Position numbers and translations under genes: made by a program. Under the pieces are notes generated by a model. It was given only the letters and a program-made list of their open reading frames with translations, was not told the DNA's origin and searched no databases. DNA of 64,000 bases from Deltaproteobacteria bacterium. GTDB lineage: Bacteria; Myxococcota_A; Polyangia; GCA-2747355; JADLHG01. The stretch lies in the NCBI GenBank assembly GCA_020848905.1, contig JADLHG010000062.1, forward strand, positions 84,869 through 148,868, in the 5' to 3' direction. Below are positions 1-7,523 of this stretch, piece after piece (the first letter of the stretch is position 1; each line of letters opens with the position of its first letter).

Positions 1-1
1 G

Positions 2-568
2 CTCGGCTGCGTCCTGACCCTCGAAGGAGAGCTCTCCGCCGACCGCCGCCGCTGCACCTTCGCCGACGGCAGCGTCGTGAGCTTCGCGACGGCGCTCTCC
101 ACCGACGCCGCGACCTTGCGCACCCAGACGCTCGGCGTGACCATCGAGCGCGGCGGCAAGACCTGCGTCAGCATCAAGGCCGACCCCCTGGACCCCGCCG
201 GAGGCCGCACGCAAGGCGTGACCGAGATCGTGCTCCCCGGCGGCACCTACCGGCAGGAGGTCTGGCTGGCCGCCGCCGCGCAGCCTGCGCTCTCCGACGG
301 TGGGCGGGACGGCAGAGCCTCGAGCGCCCCCGACAGCGCCCCGACGGAGCTGCGCCCCACGCGCATGGCAGTGGAGTGTCCGAGCGGCAAGCACTACGCC
401 GGCGAGGGGGCCGAGCTCTGCAGTCGCTGCCCGGCCCTCCAGTGTTCCGCGCTGCCCGCGCTCAGCCTTCGAGCCCTCGCCCAGGGCACCGCCGTCGAGC
501 TTCGCCTCGTCGACGGCAAGGGCGCGACCCCGCTCTTCACCTGCCGCGCCGCGAAGCCGACGCCCTGA
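2..568 (+). CDS. Hypothetical exported protein, 5' end outside window
   Basis: The frame is open from the first bases of the window, so the true start lies upstream. The visible part begins with Leu-Gly-Cys, which could be a lipobox, but the preceding signal sequence cannot be seen. About 188 residues remain, with two Cys-rich patches near the C-terminus (CSRCPALQC). No catalytic motif is recognised. It is followed after 51 bp by a second small lipoprotein gene on the same strand. A GTG at 77 could be an internal start, but the open frame and coding-like composition upstream argue against it. Confidence 0.6.
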   Translation, partial: LGCVLTLEGELSADRRRCTFADGSVVSFATALSTDAATLRTQTLGVTIERGGKTCVSIKADPLDPAGGRTQGVTEIVLPGGTYRQEVWLAAAAQPALSDGGRDGRASSAPDSAPTELRPTRMAVECPSGKHYAGEGAELCSRCPALQCSALPALSLRALAQGTAVELRLVDGKGATPLFTCRAAKPTP

Positions 569-619
569 TTCAGGCGGCGCGCCGTTGACCCCTGAGCCCG
601 CTTCGGGAATGCTCTGGAA

Positions 620-1096
620 ATGCCGCGCTCCGTGCTCCTCGTCGCCGTCGCCTCGCTGACCCTCCTCGGGGCCTGCGGCTCCGCGCCCTACCAGACCGGG
701 GGACGGCTTCACCGCGGCACGGTCTACGTCTTCACCGGCGCCGGGCAAAGGCAGGAGCTGGTCCACGACGCGGGCTATCCGCAGCTCACCTTGACCACCC
801 AGTTCCACCTGCGCCTCGCCGGAACGGCCGGCAGCACGCGCTACGGCATCCAGGCCACCATCGACCCGGTGAACGTGGCCCAGCGCTACGAGTTCCCGAA
901 GAGCAGCGAGCAGCTCACGGTCACGCTCCAGCGCGACGGCAAGAGCGTGGCCGTGACGACCGTGAGCGGCTTCTTGATGGTGGAGGCCCGCGACCAGGGA
1001 AGCGAGCTCGGCTCGGCGTATTGCTCGCTCGACCTCTCGGCGGGGGGAGGCAGCCTGGCCGAGGTGGACCTGAAGTTCGACGCGGAGGCGCGTTAG
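620..1096 (+). CDS. Small lipoprotein of unknown function
   Basis: The 158-residue protein has a clear lipoprotein signal: MPRS, a hydrophobic stretch, then lipobox LLGAC with Cys at residue 19. The mature part is short, polar and predicted beta-rich, with no recognised domain. A possible promoter lies just upstream (TTGACC at 585, 17-bp spacer, AATGCT at 608), which would place transcription at or next to the ATG. The stop lies 5 bp before the next gene, so the two are probably co-transcribed. Confidence 0.75.
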   Translation: MPRSVLLVAVASLTLLGACGSAPYQTGGRLHRGTVYVFTGAGQRQELVHDAGYPQLTLTTQFHLRLAGTAGSTRYGIQATIDPVNVAQRYEFPKSSEQLTVTLQRDGKSVAVTTVSGFLMVEARDQGSELGSAYCSLDLSAGGGSLAEVDLKFDAEAR

Positions 1097-1101
1097 ACGC
1101 C

Positions 1102-1914
1102 ATGCGCCTTCTGGTCACCTCGGACGTCCACCTGGACTTCGGCGGACACCTCACCTTGCGCTCCACGATCGACGCGATGGTCTCGCGCATGGCGGCCGAA
1201 CGCCCCGACGCGCTCGTGCTGGCCGGAGACCTCGCGCACGGCTTCGCCGCCTTCGAGGCCTGTCTCGACGCGTTCGCGCCGCTCGGCGTGCCCACCGGGG
1301 TCGTGGCCGGCAACCACGACGTCTGGCGCGACGTGGACCGCCACGTTCCGAGCCGCGCCCTCTGGGAGACGGAGCTCAAGCGCGCCACCCGCCAGCGCGA
1401 GTTCGCCTGGCTCGAGGAGGACACGCTCCGCGTGGGGAGCCTGGCCGTCATCGGATCGCTCGTCTGGTACGACTACTCGGCGGCGCTGCCCGACTACGAC
1501 CTCGACTACGCGCTCGTGAAGCGGCACATGATCAACGACGCGAACTGGATCGATTGGCCCTGGGGCGACGCGGACGTGGCCGAGGGGTTGAGAGAGGGCC
1601 TCGTACGGCGGCTCGCGCTCCTCGAGACGGACCCGCGCGTGGACCGCGTGCTCTTGGCCACGCACGTGCCGATCTTCTCGGAGCAGCTCATCCAGCGCCC
1701 CGACGAACCGACCTGGCAGCTCCGGCACGCCTTCTTCGGCAACCTCACCACCGGACGCGCGGTCCTGCCCTTCGAGAAGCTGCGCCACGTGGTCAGCGGC
1801 CACACGCACGCCGCCGCGCAGGGAACGGTGGACCGGAGCCCCCTTCCGCCCATACAGTGCCAGGTCATCGGCAGCGAGTACGGCGCCCCGACCTTCGTCG
1901 TCGTGGAGCTCTGA
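1102..1914 (+). CDS. Calcineurin-like metallophosphoesterase
   Basis: The 270-residue protein carries the full metallophosphoesterase signature: D8-x-H10 (SDVHLD), D43 in AGDLAH, N71-H72-D in AGNHD, a His in LLATHVP near residue 188, and GHTH at 233-236. These ligands bind a dinuclear metal centre that hydrolyses phosphomono- or diesters. There is no signal peptide, so it is probably cytoplasmic. The substrate cannot be told from sequence. ATG 1102 was chosen because GGAGG lies just upstream and the longer frame would run into the preceding gene. It is followed 18 bp later by the crotonase gene. Confidence 0.9.
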   Translation: MRLLVTSDVHLDFGGHLTLRSTIDAMVSRMAAERPDALVLAGDLAHGFAAFEACLDAFAPLGVPTGVVAGNHDVWRDVDRHVPSRALWETELKRATRQREFAWLEEDTLRVGSLAVIGSLVWYDYSAALPDYDLDYALVKRHMINDANWIDWPWGDADVAEGLREGLVRRLALLETDPRVDRVLLATHVPIFSEQLIQRPDEPTWQLRHAFFGNLTTGRAVLPFEKLRHVVSGHTHAAAQGTVDRSPLPPIQCQVIGSEYGAPTFVVVEL

Positions 1915-1932
1915 GGCAGCCGGGGAGGAATC

Positions 1933-2712
1933 GTGACGGACAAGGTGCGGCTGGAGCAGCGGGGCAAAACGCTCGTGGTCACGATCCAGCGCCCCGAGCG
2001 GCGCAACTGCGTGGACGGCGAGACGGCCGGAGCGCTCGAGGCCGCCGTCACGCGTTTTCGAGACGACGAGGGGCTGGCCGTCCTCGTGCTCACGGGCGCG
2101 GGTGGACAAGCGTTCTGCTCGGGCGCCGACCTGTCGGACCTCGCGGGGCTCTCGGAGCGCCCTGGTGCCTGGCAGAGCGGACCGATGGGGTGCACGCGGC
2201 TCGCCGACGTGGGCAAGCCCACCATCGCGGCGATCGACGGGTACTGCACCGCGGGCGGGCTCGAGCTGGCCTGCTGGTGCGACCTGCGCGTGGCCTCGGC
2301 GGGGGCCCAGTTCGGCGTGCTCAACCGTCGGTGGGGCGTTCCGCTCGTGGACGGCGGGACGCAGCGGCTGCCGCGCCTCGTGGGCCTCGGCAATGCCCTC
2401 TATCTGATCGAGACGGGGGTGCTGATCGACGCCATGCACGCGCTGCGCATGGGCCTCGTGCAGGAGGTGCTCACGGACGGACCGGCGTTGCCGCGGGCCC
2501 TGGCCCTGGCCGAGGCCATGGCGGCGGTCCCCCAGCGGGGCCTCCGGAACGACCGGGCCGCGGCCCTGGCGGGGTGCGGCCTGCCGCTCGAGGCCGGCCT
2601 CGAGAAGGAGCTCGAGGCCCACGCCACCACGCTCGGCGATCCGGAAATCGTGCAGGCCATCGCGCGGTTCGCCGCCGGAGACCGGCCTGCCCCGCTGCGC
2701 CCCGCAGACTGA
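1933..2712 (+). CDS. Crotonase-superfamily enoyl-CoA hydratase/isomerase-like protein
   Basis: The 259-residue protein has the crotonase fold. The oxyanion-hole segment is GQAFCSGADL (about residues 56-65), the AGGLELA segment carries the Glu equivalent to the first catalytic Glu of rat hydratase, and GGTQRLPRLVG follows. The position of the second catalytic Glu appears replaced; the segment reads RRWGVPLVDGG, with Asp before the Gly pair. This suggests a crotonase subgroup rather than a classical beta-oxidation hydratase. It starts at GTG 1933 with GGAGGAA 5 bp upstream. No fatty-acid oxidation genes lie nearby, so the substrate is unknown. Confidence 0.85.
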   Translation: MTDKVRLEQRGKTLVVTIQRPERRNCVDGETAGALEAAVTRFRDDEGLAVLVLTGAGGQAFCSGADLSDLAGLSERPGAWQSGPMGCTRLADVGKPTIAAIDGYCTAGGLELACWCDLRVASAGAQFGVLNRRWGVPLVDGGTQRLPRLVGLGNALYLIETGVLIDAMHALRMGLVQEVLTDGPALPRALALAEAMAAVPQRGLRNDRAAALAGCGLPLEAGLEKELEAHATTLGDPEIVQAIARFAAGDRPAPLRPAD

Positions 2713-3089
2713 TAGTTGACATCCCCTCCACATGTGGGCAAACTGGAGGGGCTCTTATGGTGCTTTCGATCGAGGGTTTCGGGCAGTGGGTCGGTCCCGT
2801 CCGGGTCTGCCATTCGTCGGACGTCGCCAACGAGGCTGAAGGTCGTCTGAGCTCCCGCGCCGCGGGCAAAGGAGCGCATGTGGGCTAAGGGCGGGGGGAA
2901 AGACCATCCTCGTTCTCGCGTTTCCGTCGATCATGAACGAATCTCACGAGCACACCAACTTCCCCTCAACTCGCGCTGTATTGGGCAGGGGCCTCGGAAC
3001 ACGGCGAACGGCGGGTGCCGTCGCGTCGGGTTTCAGGGCCCCATAACGCAAGGTGCTGGAGCAATCCGGCGGGCAAAAGGAACGGTCTG
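2713..3089 (+). other. 377-bp gap upstream of the RRM protein
   Basis: No convincing gene is present; a short frame at 2878-3090 has no ribosome-binding site and no recognisable product. The TTGACA box at 2716 and the hairpin at 2723-2751 suggest transcription starts far upstream, leaving a leader of up to about 340 nt before the RNA-binding protein gene. Several short G/C-rich pairings are visible, for example GGCAG/CTGCC around 2792-2811. A structured leader or a small RNA is possible but unproven. Confidence 0.35.
2723..2751. terminator. Hairpin after the crotonase gene, overlapping a TTGACA box
   Basis: A perfect 8-bp inverted repeat (CCCCTCCA / TGGAGGGG, 13-nt loop) begins 10 bp after the crotonase stop codon. 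No T-run follows, so intrinsic termination would be weak. TTGACA at 2716-2721 touches the left arm, so it could instead be an operator for the downstream RNA-binding protein gene. Confidence 0.4.
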
Positions 3090-3479
3090 ATGGCAAAGAA
3101 GCTGTATGTGGGCAACCTCCCGTGGAACGCAACCTCCGACGATCTGGAAGCGCTCTTCGAGTCCTATGGCAAGGTCTCGAGTGCACAGGTGATTGTGGAC
3201 CGCGAGACTGGGCAATCGAGGGGATTTGGGTTCGTGGAGATGGAGGCCCCGGATTCTGCCGAGGCCGCCATGCGCGCCCTGGACGGCAATGACTTCCGCG
3301 GTCGCACGCTGCGCGTGAACGAAGCCCGCGATAACCGCGGTGGCGGCGGTGGCGGCGGTGGCGGCGGCGGCGGTGGCGGCGGCGGACGTGGGGGTGGCGG
3401 CGGCGGACGCGGGGGTGGCGGCGGCGGACGCGGGGGTGGCGGCGGCGGCTGGGGCGGCGGACGCGACCGGGATCGCTAG
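3090..3479 (+). CDS. Glycine-rich RRM-type RNA-binding protein
   Basis: The 129-residue protein has one RNA-recognition motif in residues 3-80, with RNP2 KLYVGNL and RNP1 RGFGFVEM. A Gly/Arg-rich tail made of GGGGGGRG-type repeats fills roughly residues 85-129. This is the architecture of bacterial and plant glycine-rich RNA-binding proteins, which bind single-stranded RNA and act as RNA chaperones, often in cold adaptation. The tail is encoded by near-perfect GGC/GGT repeats at about 3340-3460, prone to slippage. ATG 3090 was chosen because the RRM begins immediately after it. Confidence 0.9.
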   Translation: MAKKLYVGNLPWNATSDDLEALFESYGKVSSAQVIVDRETGQSRGFGFVEMEAPDSAEAAMRALDGNDFRGRTLRVNEARDNRGGGGGGGGGGGGGGGGRGGGGGGRGGGGGGRGGGGGGWGGGRDRDR

Positions 3480-3527
3480 AGCTTCTGACGCCAAAGGCCG
3501 TTTCTTCCTGTAACGGCGAATCGACCT

Positions 3528-3558
3528 CCGGATGCGCGTTCCTTCGGGGCGCATCCGG
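3528..3558 (+). terminator. 10-bp stem hairpin downstream of RRM gene
   Basis: CCGGATGCGC (3528-3537) and GCGCATCCGG (3549-3558) form a perfect 10-bp stem with an 11-nt loop, 49 bp after the RRM protein stop. A C/T-rich stretch follows instead of a pure T-run. It probably terminates the RRM transcript. Confidence 0.55.
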
Positions 3559-3679
3559 CTCCTCCTTCGTGCGCCAGCCTCGGTCGCAGCCCGCGACGAA
3601 CGCCTAGCCCGATCGCTCGGTAGATCGTTCTTTCGCCCCGCGCGTTCCCACCTCCGTCACCACGGAAGGGAGCCTGCTC

Positions 3680-4828
3680 ATGCGCAAGACCGTCATCACC
3701 CTGGGGATCGCCTCGGTGCTCGTCGTATCGGCCCTCTATGCGGCGAAGGGACCGCGCTCGCTCGGCGGGCAGCAGGCCCCGGTGCAGGACGCGAAGGGGC
3801 GCCCCAAGGTGGACCTCGTGATCGCGCTCGACACGAGCGGCAGCATGGACGGTTTGATCAACGCCGCGCGCCAGAAGCTCTGGGACCTGGTGAACGAGGT
3901 GGGCCGCGCCAAGCCCACCCCGGTGCTCCGCGTGGCGCTCGTGACCTACGGCAGCGAGGGCACCGAGGAGAACGGCTACGTGGTGATCCGCAGCAAGCTC
4001 ACGAGCGACCTGGACGCCATCTACAGCAAGCTCTTCGAGCTCCGCACGAACGGCGGCACCGAGTACGTGGGCCGCGTGGTGCATCGAAGCGTGAAGGAGC
4101 TGAACTGGGACCAGGACCAGCGCACGCTCAAGCAGATCTTCGTGGCGGGCAACGAGTCGGCCGACCAGGACCAGCGTGTGCGCGCGTCGGCGGCGGTGAA
4201 GCTGGCCCGGCAGCAGGGGATCTTCGTGAACACGATCCATTGCGGCTACGCCTCGGGGGGCGAACGCGAGGGCTGGCAAGAAGTCGCGCGGCTCGGTAGC
4301 GGCGTGTTCGCGGCGATCGACCACAACCACGGCACGGTGCTCGTCAGCACGCCCTACGACGCGAAGATCAACGCGCTCAGCGCCAAGCTGAACGGCACGT
4401 ACGTGGGCTACGGTCGGGCGGCGGCCGAGGGGGCGGCGATGCAGGCGGCGCAGGACAAGAACGCCGAGCAGGCGCACGCGAGCGCGGGGGCGGCGCGAGC
4501 GGTGGCCAAGGCGAGCGGCCTCTATCGCAACGAGCGCTGGGACCTGGTGGACGCGCGCAAGGCCGGCAAGCTGGACGGCATCAAGGGCGAGGCGCTCCCC
4601 GAGAAGTGGCGCAAGCTGGGCAAGAAGGAGCTGAACGCGGAGCTGGACAAGCTCGAGAAGGAGCGCGAGGGGCTGCGGCGCGAGATCCTGGCGCTGTCCA
4701 AGCAGCGCGACGCCTTCGTGGCCGTCGAGAAGAAGAAGAAGGGCCTCTCCGAGGACAAGGCCTTCGACCACGCCGTGAAGCGCGCCATCCGCGTGCAGGC
4801 CGCGTCGAAGAAGATCCGCTTCGAGTAG
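3680..4828 (+). CDS. Exported von Willebrand factor A domain protein
   Basis: The 382-residue protein has an N-terminal hydrophobic segment (residues 3-22) that acts as signal or anchor. A vWA domain follows with the metal-site motif D51-T-S-G-S55 (VIALDTSGSMDG). The C-terminal 100 residues are strongly charged and heptad-like (KELNAELDKLEKEREGLRREI), a likely coiled coil. vWA domains bind protein ligands through a divalent metal, here probably in the periplasm or at the surface. GAAGGGAG precedes ATG 3680. It is flanked by a terminator upstream and 145 bp before the next operon, so it is probably monocistronic. Confidence 0.85.
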   Translation: MRKTVITLGIASVLVVSALYAAKGPRSLGGQQAPVQDAKGRPKVDLVIALDTSGSMDGLINAARQKLWDLVNEVGRAKPTPVLRVALVTYGSEGTEENGYVVIRSKLTSDLDAIYSKLFELRTNGGTEYVGRVVHRSVKELNWDQDQRTLKQIFVAGNESADQDQRVRASAAVKLARQQGIFVNTIHCGYASGGEREGWQEVARLGSGVFAAIDHNHGTVLVSTPYDAKINALSAKLNGTYVGYGRAAAEGAAMQAAQDKNAEQAHASAGAARAVAKASGLYRNERWDLVDARKAGKLDGIKGEALPEKWRKLGKKELNAELDKLEKEREGLRREILALSKQRDAFVAVEKKKKGLSEDKAFDHAVKRAIRVQAASKKIRFE

Positions 4829-4973
4829 CCGCCGCGCACGACCCGTCCCGTCCGCAGCCCCGCTTCCCGGCCCACTCGCCTCCGCCCCCACCGACACATT
4901 CCCGTTGACCGCTTGCTCTGCGCGCCCACCGGGGGCCACAATGGTCCGGCGGAACGAGCTGGGGACGGGGAGA

Positions 4974-5378
4974 ATGCACCAGGGAGAAATCCTCACACGC
5001 ACCACGCGCTGTTGGCTCGGGGAGGACGGCATCGTGCGGTTCGTGAGCCTTCCCGAGACGCACCAGACCCTCGAGCACGCGCGGGAGAACATCGCCGTCT
5101 GCGCGAAGTTCGCCAACGGGCGTCGGCGACCGGTGCTGGTGGACATCCGCTCGCTCACGGCGATCGACGGCGACGCCCGGCGGTACTACGCGGGCGACGA
5201 GGCGGCGCAGGTCGAAAGCGCCATCGCACTGCTCGTCGGCTCGCCGGTGAGCCGCATGGTGGGAAACTTCTTCCTGTCCATCAATCGGCCCCAGGTCCCG
5301 GTGCGGCTCTTCACGATCGAGGGCGAGGCGCTGGCCTGGCTCAGGGGCTTCATCGACGAGAAGGAAGAAGGCCGGTGA
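4974..5378 (+). CDS. STAS/SEC14-like small protein, copy 1
   Basis: The 134-residue protein resembles the small STAS/SEC14-like family found next to signalling proteins. Hallmarks are TLEHARENI near residue 35, PVLVDIRSL in the middle, ARRYYAG, a conserved IALLVGSPVSRMVGNFFLSIN stretch, and PVRLFTIEGEALAWLRGFI at the end. ATG 4974 was chosen over upstream starts because GGGGAG sits 4-5 bp before it. The next gene, a paralogue, starts inside its stop codon (GTGA overlap at 5375). Together with the kinase that follows they form a translationally coupled operon. It may act as a partner or sensor for the kinase; that is inference. Confidence 0.8.
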   Translation: MHQGEILTRTTRCWLGEDGIVRFVSLPETHQTLEHARENIAVCAKFANGRRRPVLVDIRSLTAIDGDARRYYAGDEAAQVESAIALLVGSPVSRMVGNFFLSINRPQVPVRLFTIEGEALAWLRGFIDEKEEGR

Positions 5379-5779
5379 CGCCCGTCGCTGCCGACGTCCC
5401 GAAATCGATAGACCTGCCCACGATCGTGCTCGTCCTCCGAGACGACGGCCTGCTCGTGGCGACGAACAAGCCCGGCACGGTGCAGACGCTCGAGGACGCG
5501 CGCGAGAACGTGGAGGGCACCCGGAGCCTCGGACTTGGGCGACGACCACCGCTCCTCGTGGACATGCGCGAGTCGCGCGGCATGGAAAGGGCGGCCCGCG
5601 CCTACTACGCCGGCCCCGAAGGGGAGAAGGTGGTCTGCGCGATTGGCCTCCTCGTCGGCTCCCCTGCGACGCGGATCATCGGCAACTTCTTCATCGGTCT
5701 GAACCGCGTGCTCGTGCCCTGCAAGCTCTTTAGCGACGAAGAGGACGCGGTCGCGTGGCTGCGGGGGTTTCTTCCATGA
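5375..5779 (+). CDS. STAS/SEC14-like small protein, copy 2
   Basis: The 134-residue paralogue of the preceding gene keeps TLEDARENVEG, PPLLVDMRES, ARAYYAGPEG, CAIGLLVGSPATRIIGNFF and LFSDEEDAVAWLRGFLP. The pair is a tandem duplication that has diverged. It starts at GTG 5375 overlapping the upstream stop, and its own TGA overlaps the ATG of the kinase at 5776. The strict coupling suggests fixed stoichiometry among the three proteins. Confidence 0.8.
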   Translation: MTPVAADVPKSIDLPTIVLVLRDDGLLVATNKPGTVQTLEDARENVEGTRSLGLGRRPPLLVDMRESRGMERAARAYYAGPEGEKVVCAIGLLVGSPATRIIGNFFIGLNRVLVPCKLFSDEEDAVAWLRGFLP

Positions 5780-7038
5780 GCGACCCTCGCCTCGACGAGG
5801 TCTTCCAACTACTGCTGCGCCTCGCCGGCGGAGAGCTCGAGGCGCGGGGCACGCCGTCGGAGGCCGGCGACGACCTGGACGCGATCCTCCTCGGCTTGAA
5901 CATGCTGGCGGAGGAGCTGGGCACTCGCACCGAGGAGCTGCGGGCCTCCGAGGCCCGCTTTCGCGCCCTCAACGACGAGCTCGAGACGCGGGTAGAAGAG
6001 CGCACGACCGCGCTTCAGCGCAGCGACGCGCGCAGCTCGGCTCTGCTCGCGGCCCTACCCTTCGTGCTCTTTCGCATCGAGCGCGAGGGACGGGTGCTGG
6101 ACTTCCACCTGCCGAGCAGTCTGCGGCTGCCCCCGGAGCTCCCGGAGCTGGTGGGCCTGCAGCTCGACGAGATCCCGGCCATCGATGCCGAGACGGGGGC
6201 TCGGCTGCGCGCCACGATCGAGGAGGCCCTGCGCAGTGGTGCACCAGGGCGCCTCGACCTCGAGCGTCCGTCAGGGATCTGGGAGACCGTGGTCGTGCCC
6301 GCGGGCGCGCGCGAGGTGATCTGCGTGAGTCGGGACGTGACGGCCGAGCGCCAGGCCGCGGCGGCCGTTCGCGCCGCGCTCCACGAGAAAGAGGCCCTGC
6401 TGCGGGAGATTCATCACCGCGTGAAGAACAACCTTCAGGTGGTCTCGAGCCTGATGCGGCTGCAGCTCGGCAGCCGCACCGATCCGGCGCTGGTGGAGTT
6501 CGTGACCGAGAGCCAGGCCCGCATCGCCGCGCTCGCGCTGGTCCACGAGCACCTCTACGGCTCCGACGACCTCTCCCGTATCGAGGTCGCGAGCTACGTG
6601 AACACCCTGGCCGCGAACCTCGTGCGGGGCTACGGAACGGCCGATGCGCGCGTCGCGCTGGGCGTGTCGGCCGACGGGGGCGCGGTGCTGCCGATGGACC
6701 AGGCGATCCCCTGCGGCCTGATCGTGACCGAGGCGGTCTCGAACAGCCTGAAGCACGGCTTCCCGGGCGAGCGGCGCGGACACATCTGGATCGGGTTCGC
6801 CTCGGCGAACGCCTCGCACCGGCTCTCGGTGCGCGACAACGGCGTGGGACTGCCGGCGGGCCTCGAGCCCCGCCGCCTGCGCTCGCTCGGCATGAAGCTC
6901 ATGCACCAGCTCAGCCGCCAGCTCCACGGGGTGCTGGAGCTCCGCGGAGAGGGCGGCACCGAGATCTCCGTGACCTTTCCGCAGGTGGGTACCGGCGTCG
7001 CGCCGGCAGTGCTACCCGGAAGCGGGGCCGGGATCTAG
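5776..7038 (+). CDS. Cytoplasmic HisKA_2-type sensor histidine kinase
   Basis: The 420-residue kinase has no transmembrane segment. The N-terminal 75 residues end in a coiled-coil-like linker (LRASEARFRALNDELETRVEERT). A PAS-like region spans about 85-190, and a HisKA_2 phosphoacceptor segment follows with HRVKNN (His about 214) and LREIH just before it. The C-terminal half is a GHKL ATPase: EAVSNSLKHGF N-box, RDNGVGLP G-box. This class usually passes phosphate to stand-alone receivers, and one is encoded convergently at the 3' end (4-bp overlap). Input is probably received through the PAS-like region or the two STAS-like proteins made from the same transcript. Confidence 0.9.
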   Translation: MSDPRLDEVFQLLLRLAGGELEARGTPSEAGDDLDAILLGLNMLAEELGTRTEELRASEARFRALNDELETRVEERTTALQRSDARSSALLAALPFVLFRIEREGRVLDFHLPSSLRLPPELPELVGLQLDEIPAIDAETGARLRATIEEALRSGAPGRLDLERPSGIWETVVVPAGAREVICVSRDVTAERQAAAAVRAALHEKEALLREIHHRVKNNLQVVSSLMRLQLGSRTDPALVEFVTESQARIAALALVHEHLYGSDDLSRIEVASYVNTLAANLVRGYGTADARVALGVSADGGAVLPMDQAIPCGLIVTEAVSNSLKHGFPGERRGHIWIGFASANASHRLSVRDNGVGLPAGLEPRRLRSLGMKLMHQLSRQLHGVLELRGEGGTEISVTFPQVGTGVAPAVLPGSGAGI

Positions 7039-7424
7039 TCCAAGGAGCCGGCCCGACGACCCTTCACGGCCCGCGCCGCACGGTCCACGGCCTCCCGCAC
7101 CTGCGTCGAAACGAAAGGCTTGTAGACGATGGCCTCGGGACCGGCGAGCGTCGCGCGCCGCTGGGTGGCCGGATCGGCGTTGCCGGTAACGAAGATCACC
7201 GCCCCGGACCAGCTCCGACGAAGCTGCTCGGCCACCGCCACCCCGTCGTCCCTGCCGAGGCCGATGTCCAGGAGCACCACGTCGGGGTCCTCGCGCCGGA
7301 CGGCCTCGTAGACCTCGGCCGCGCTGGTCGCTGTCTCCACCACCTCGTGGCCGGCCTGGAGCAGCAGGCCCTCCAGGTCGAGCGCGATCACCGCTTCGTC
7401 TTCGGCAATGAGAATGCGGGCCAT
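7035..7424 (-). CDS. Single-domain response regulator (CheY-like receiver)
   Basis: The 129-residue protein is a receiver domain alone: acidic triad E8-D9-E10, phosphoacceptor D53 in VVLLDIGLG, T80 in IFVTG, and K102 in YKPF. There is no output domain. It is convergent with the HisKA_2 kinase and overlaps its end by 4 bp, so it is the natural candidate partner; output must come from a further protein, as in phosphorelays. No second ORF in the region gives a better candidate. Confidence 0.9.
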   Translation of the reverse strand: MARILIAEDEAVIALDLEGLLLQAGHEVVETATSAAEVYEAVRREDPDVVLLDIGLGRDDGVAVAEQLRRSWSGAVIFVTGNADPATQRRATLAGPEAIVYKPFVSTQVREAVDRAARAVKGRRAGSLD

Positions 7425-7458
7425 GGTCCAGGCTCCCCTGCTCGCTCGGCGGCGCGCG

Positions 7459-7486
7459 TTGACCGGGGGTCCGGCTCTGGTACACT
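7459..7486 (+). promoter_or_regulatory. Housekeeping-type promoter for the MJ0042/TPR gene
   Basis: TTGACC at 7459-7464, a 16-bp spacer and TACACT at 7481-7486 lie 38 bp before ATG 7524. It is one of the best -35/-10 pairs in the window. Confidence 0.65.
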
Positions 7487-7523
7487 AGCGCGGTTTGCCA
7501 AGGAACCCCGGGATTCTATCGCG

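Noticed and set aside
2760..2930. Possible 6S RNA (GGTCGGTCCCGTCCGGG resembles part of the E. coli 6S RNA)
   Set aside because: Only a short local resemblance; the closing stem and central bubble could not be drawn convincingly.
2878..3090. A 70-residue frame upstream of the RRM protein
   Set aside because: No ribosome-binding site, no recognisable sequence and odd composition; it lies in the likely leader.
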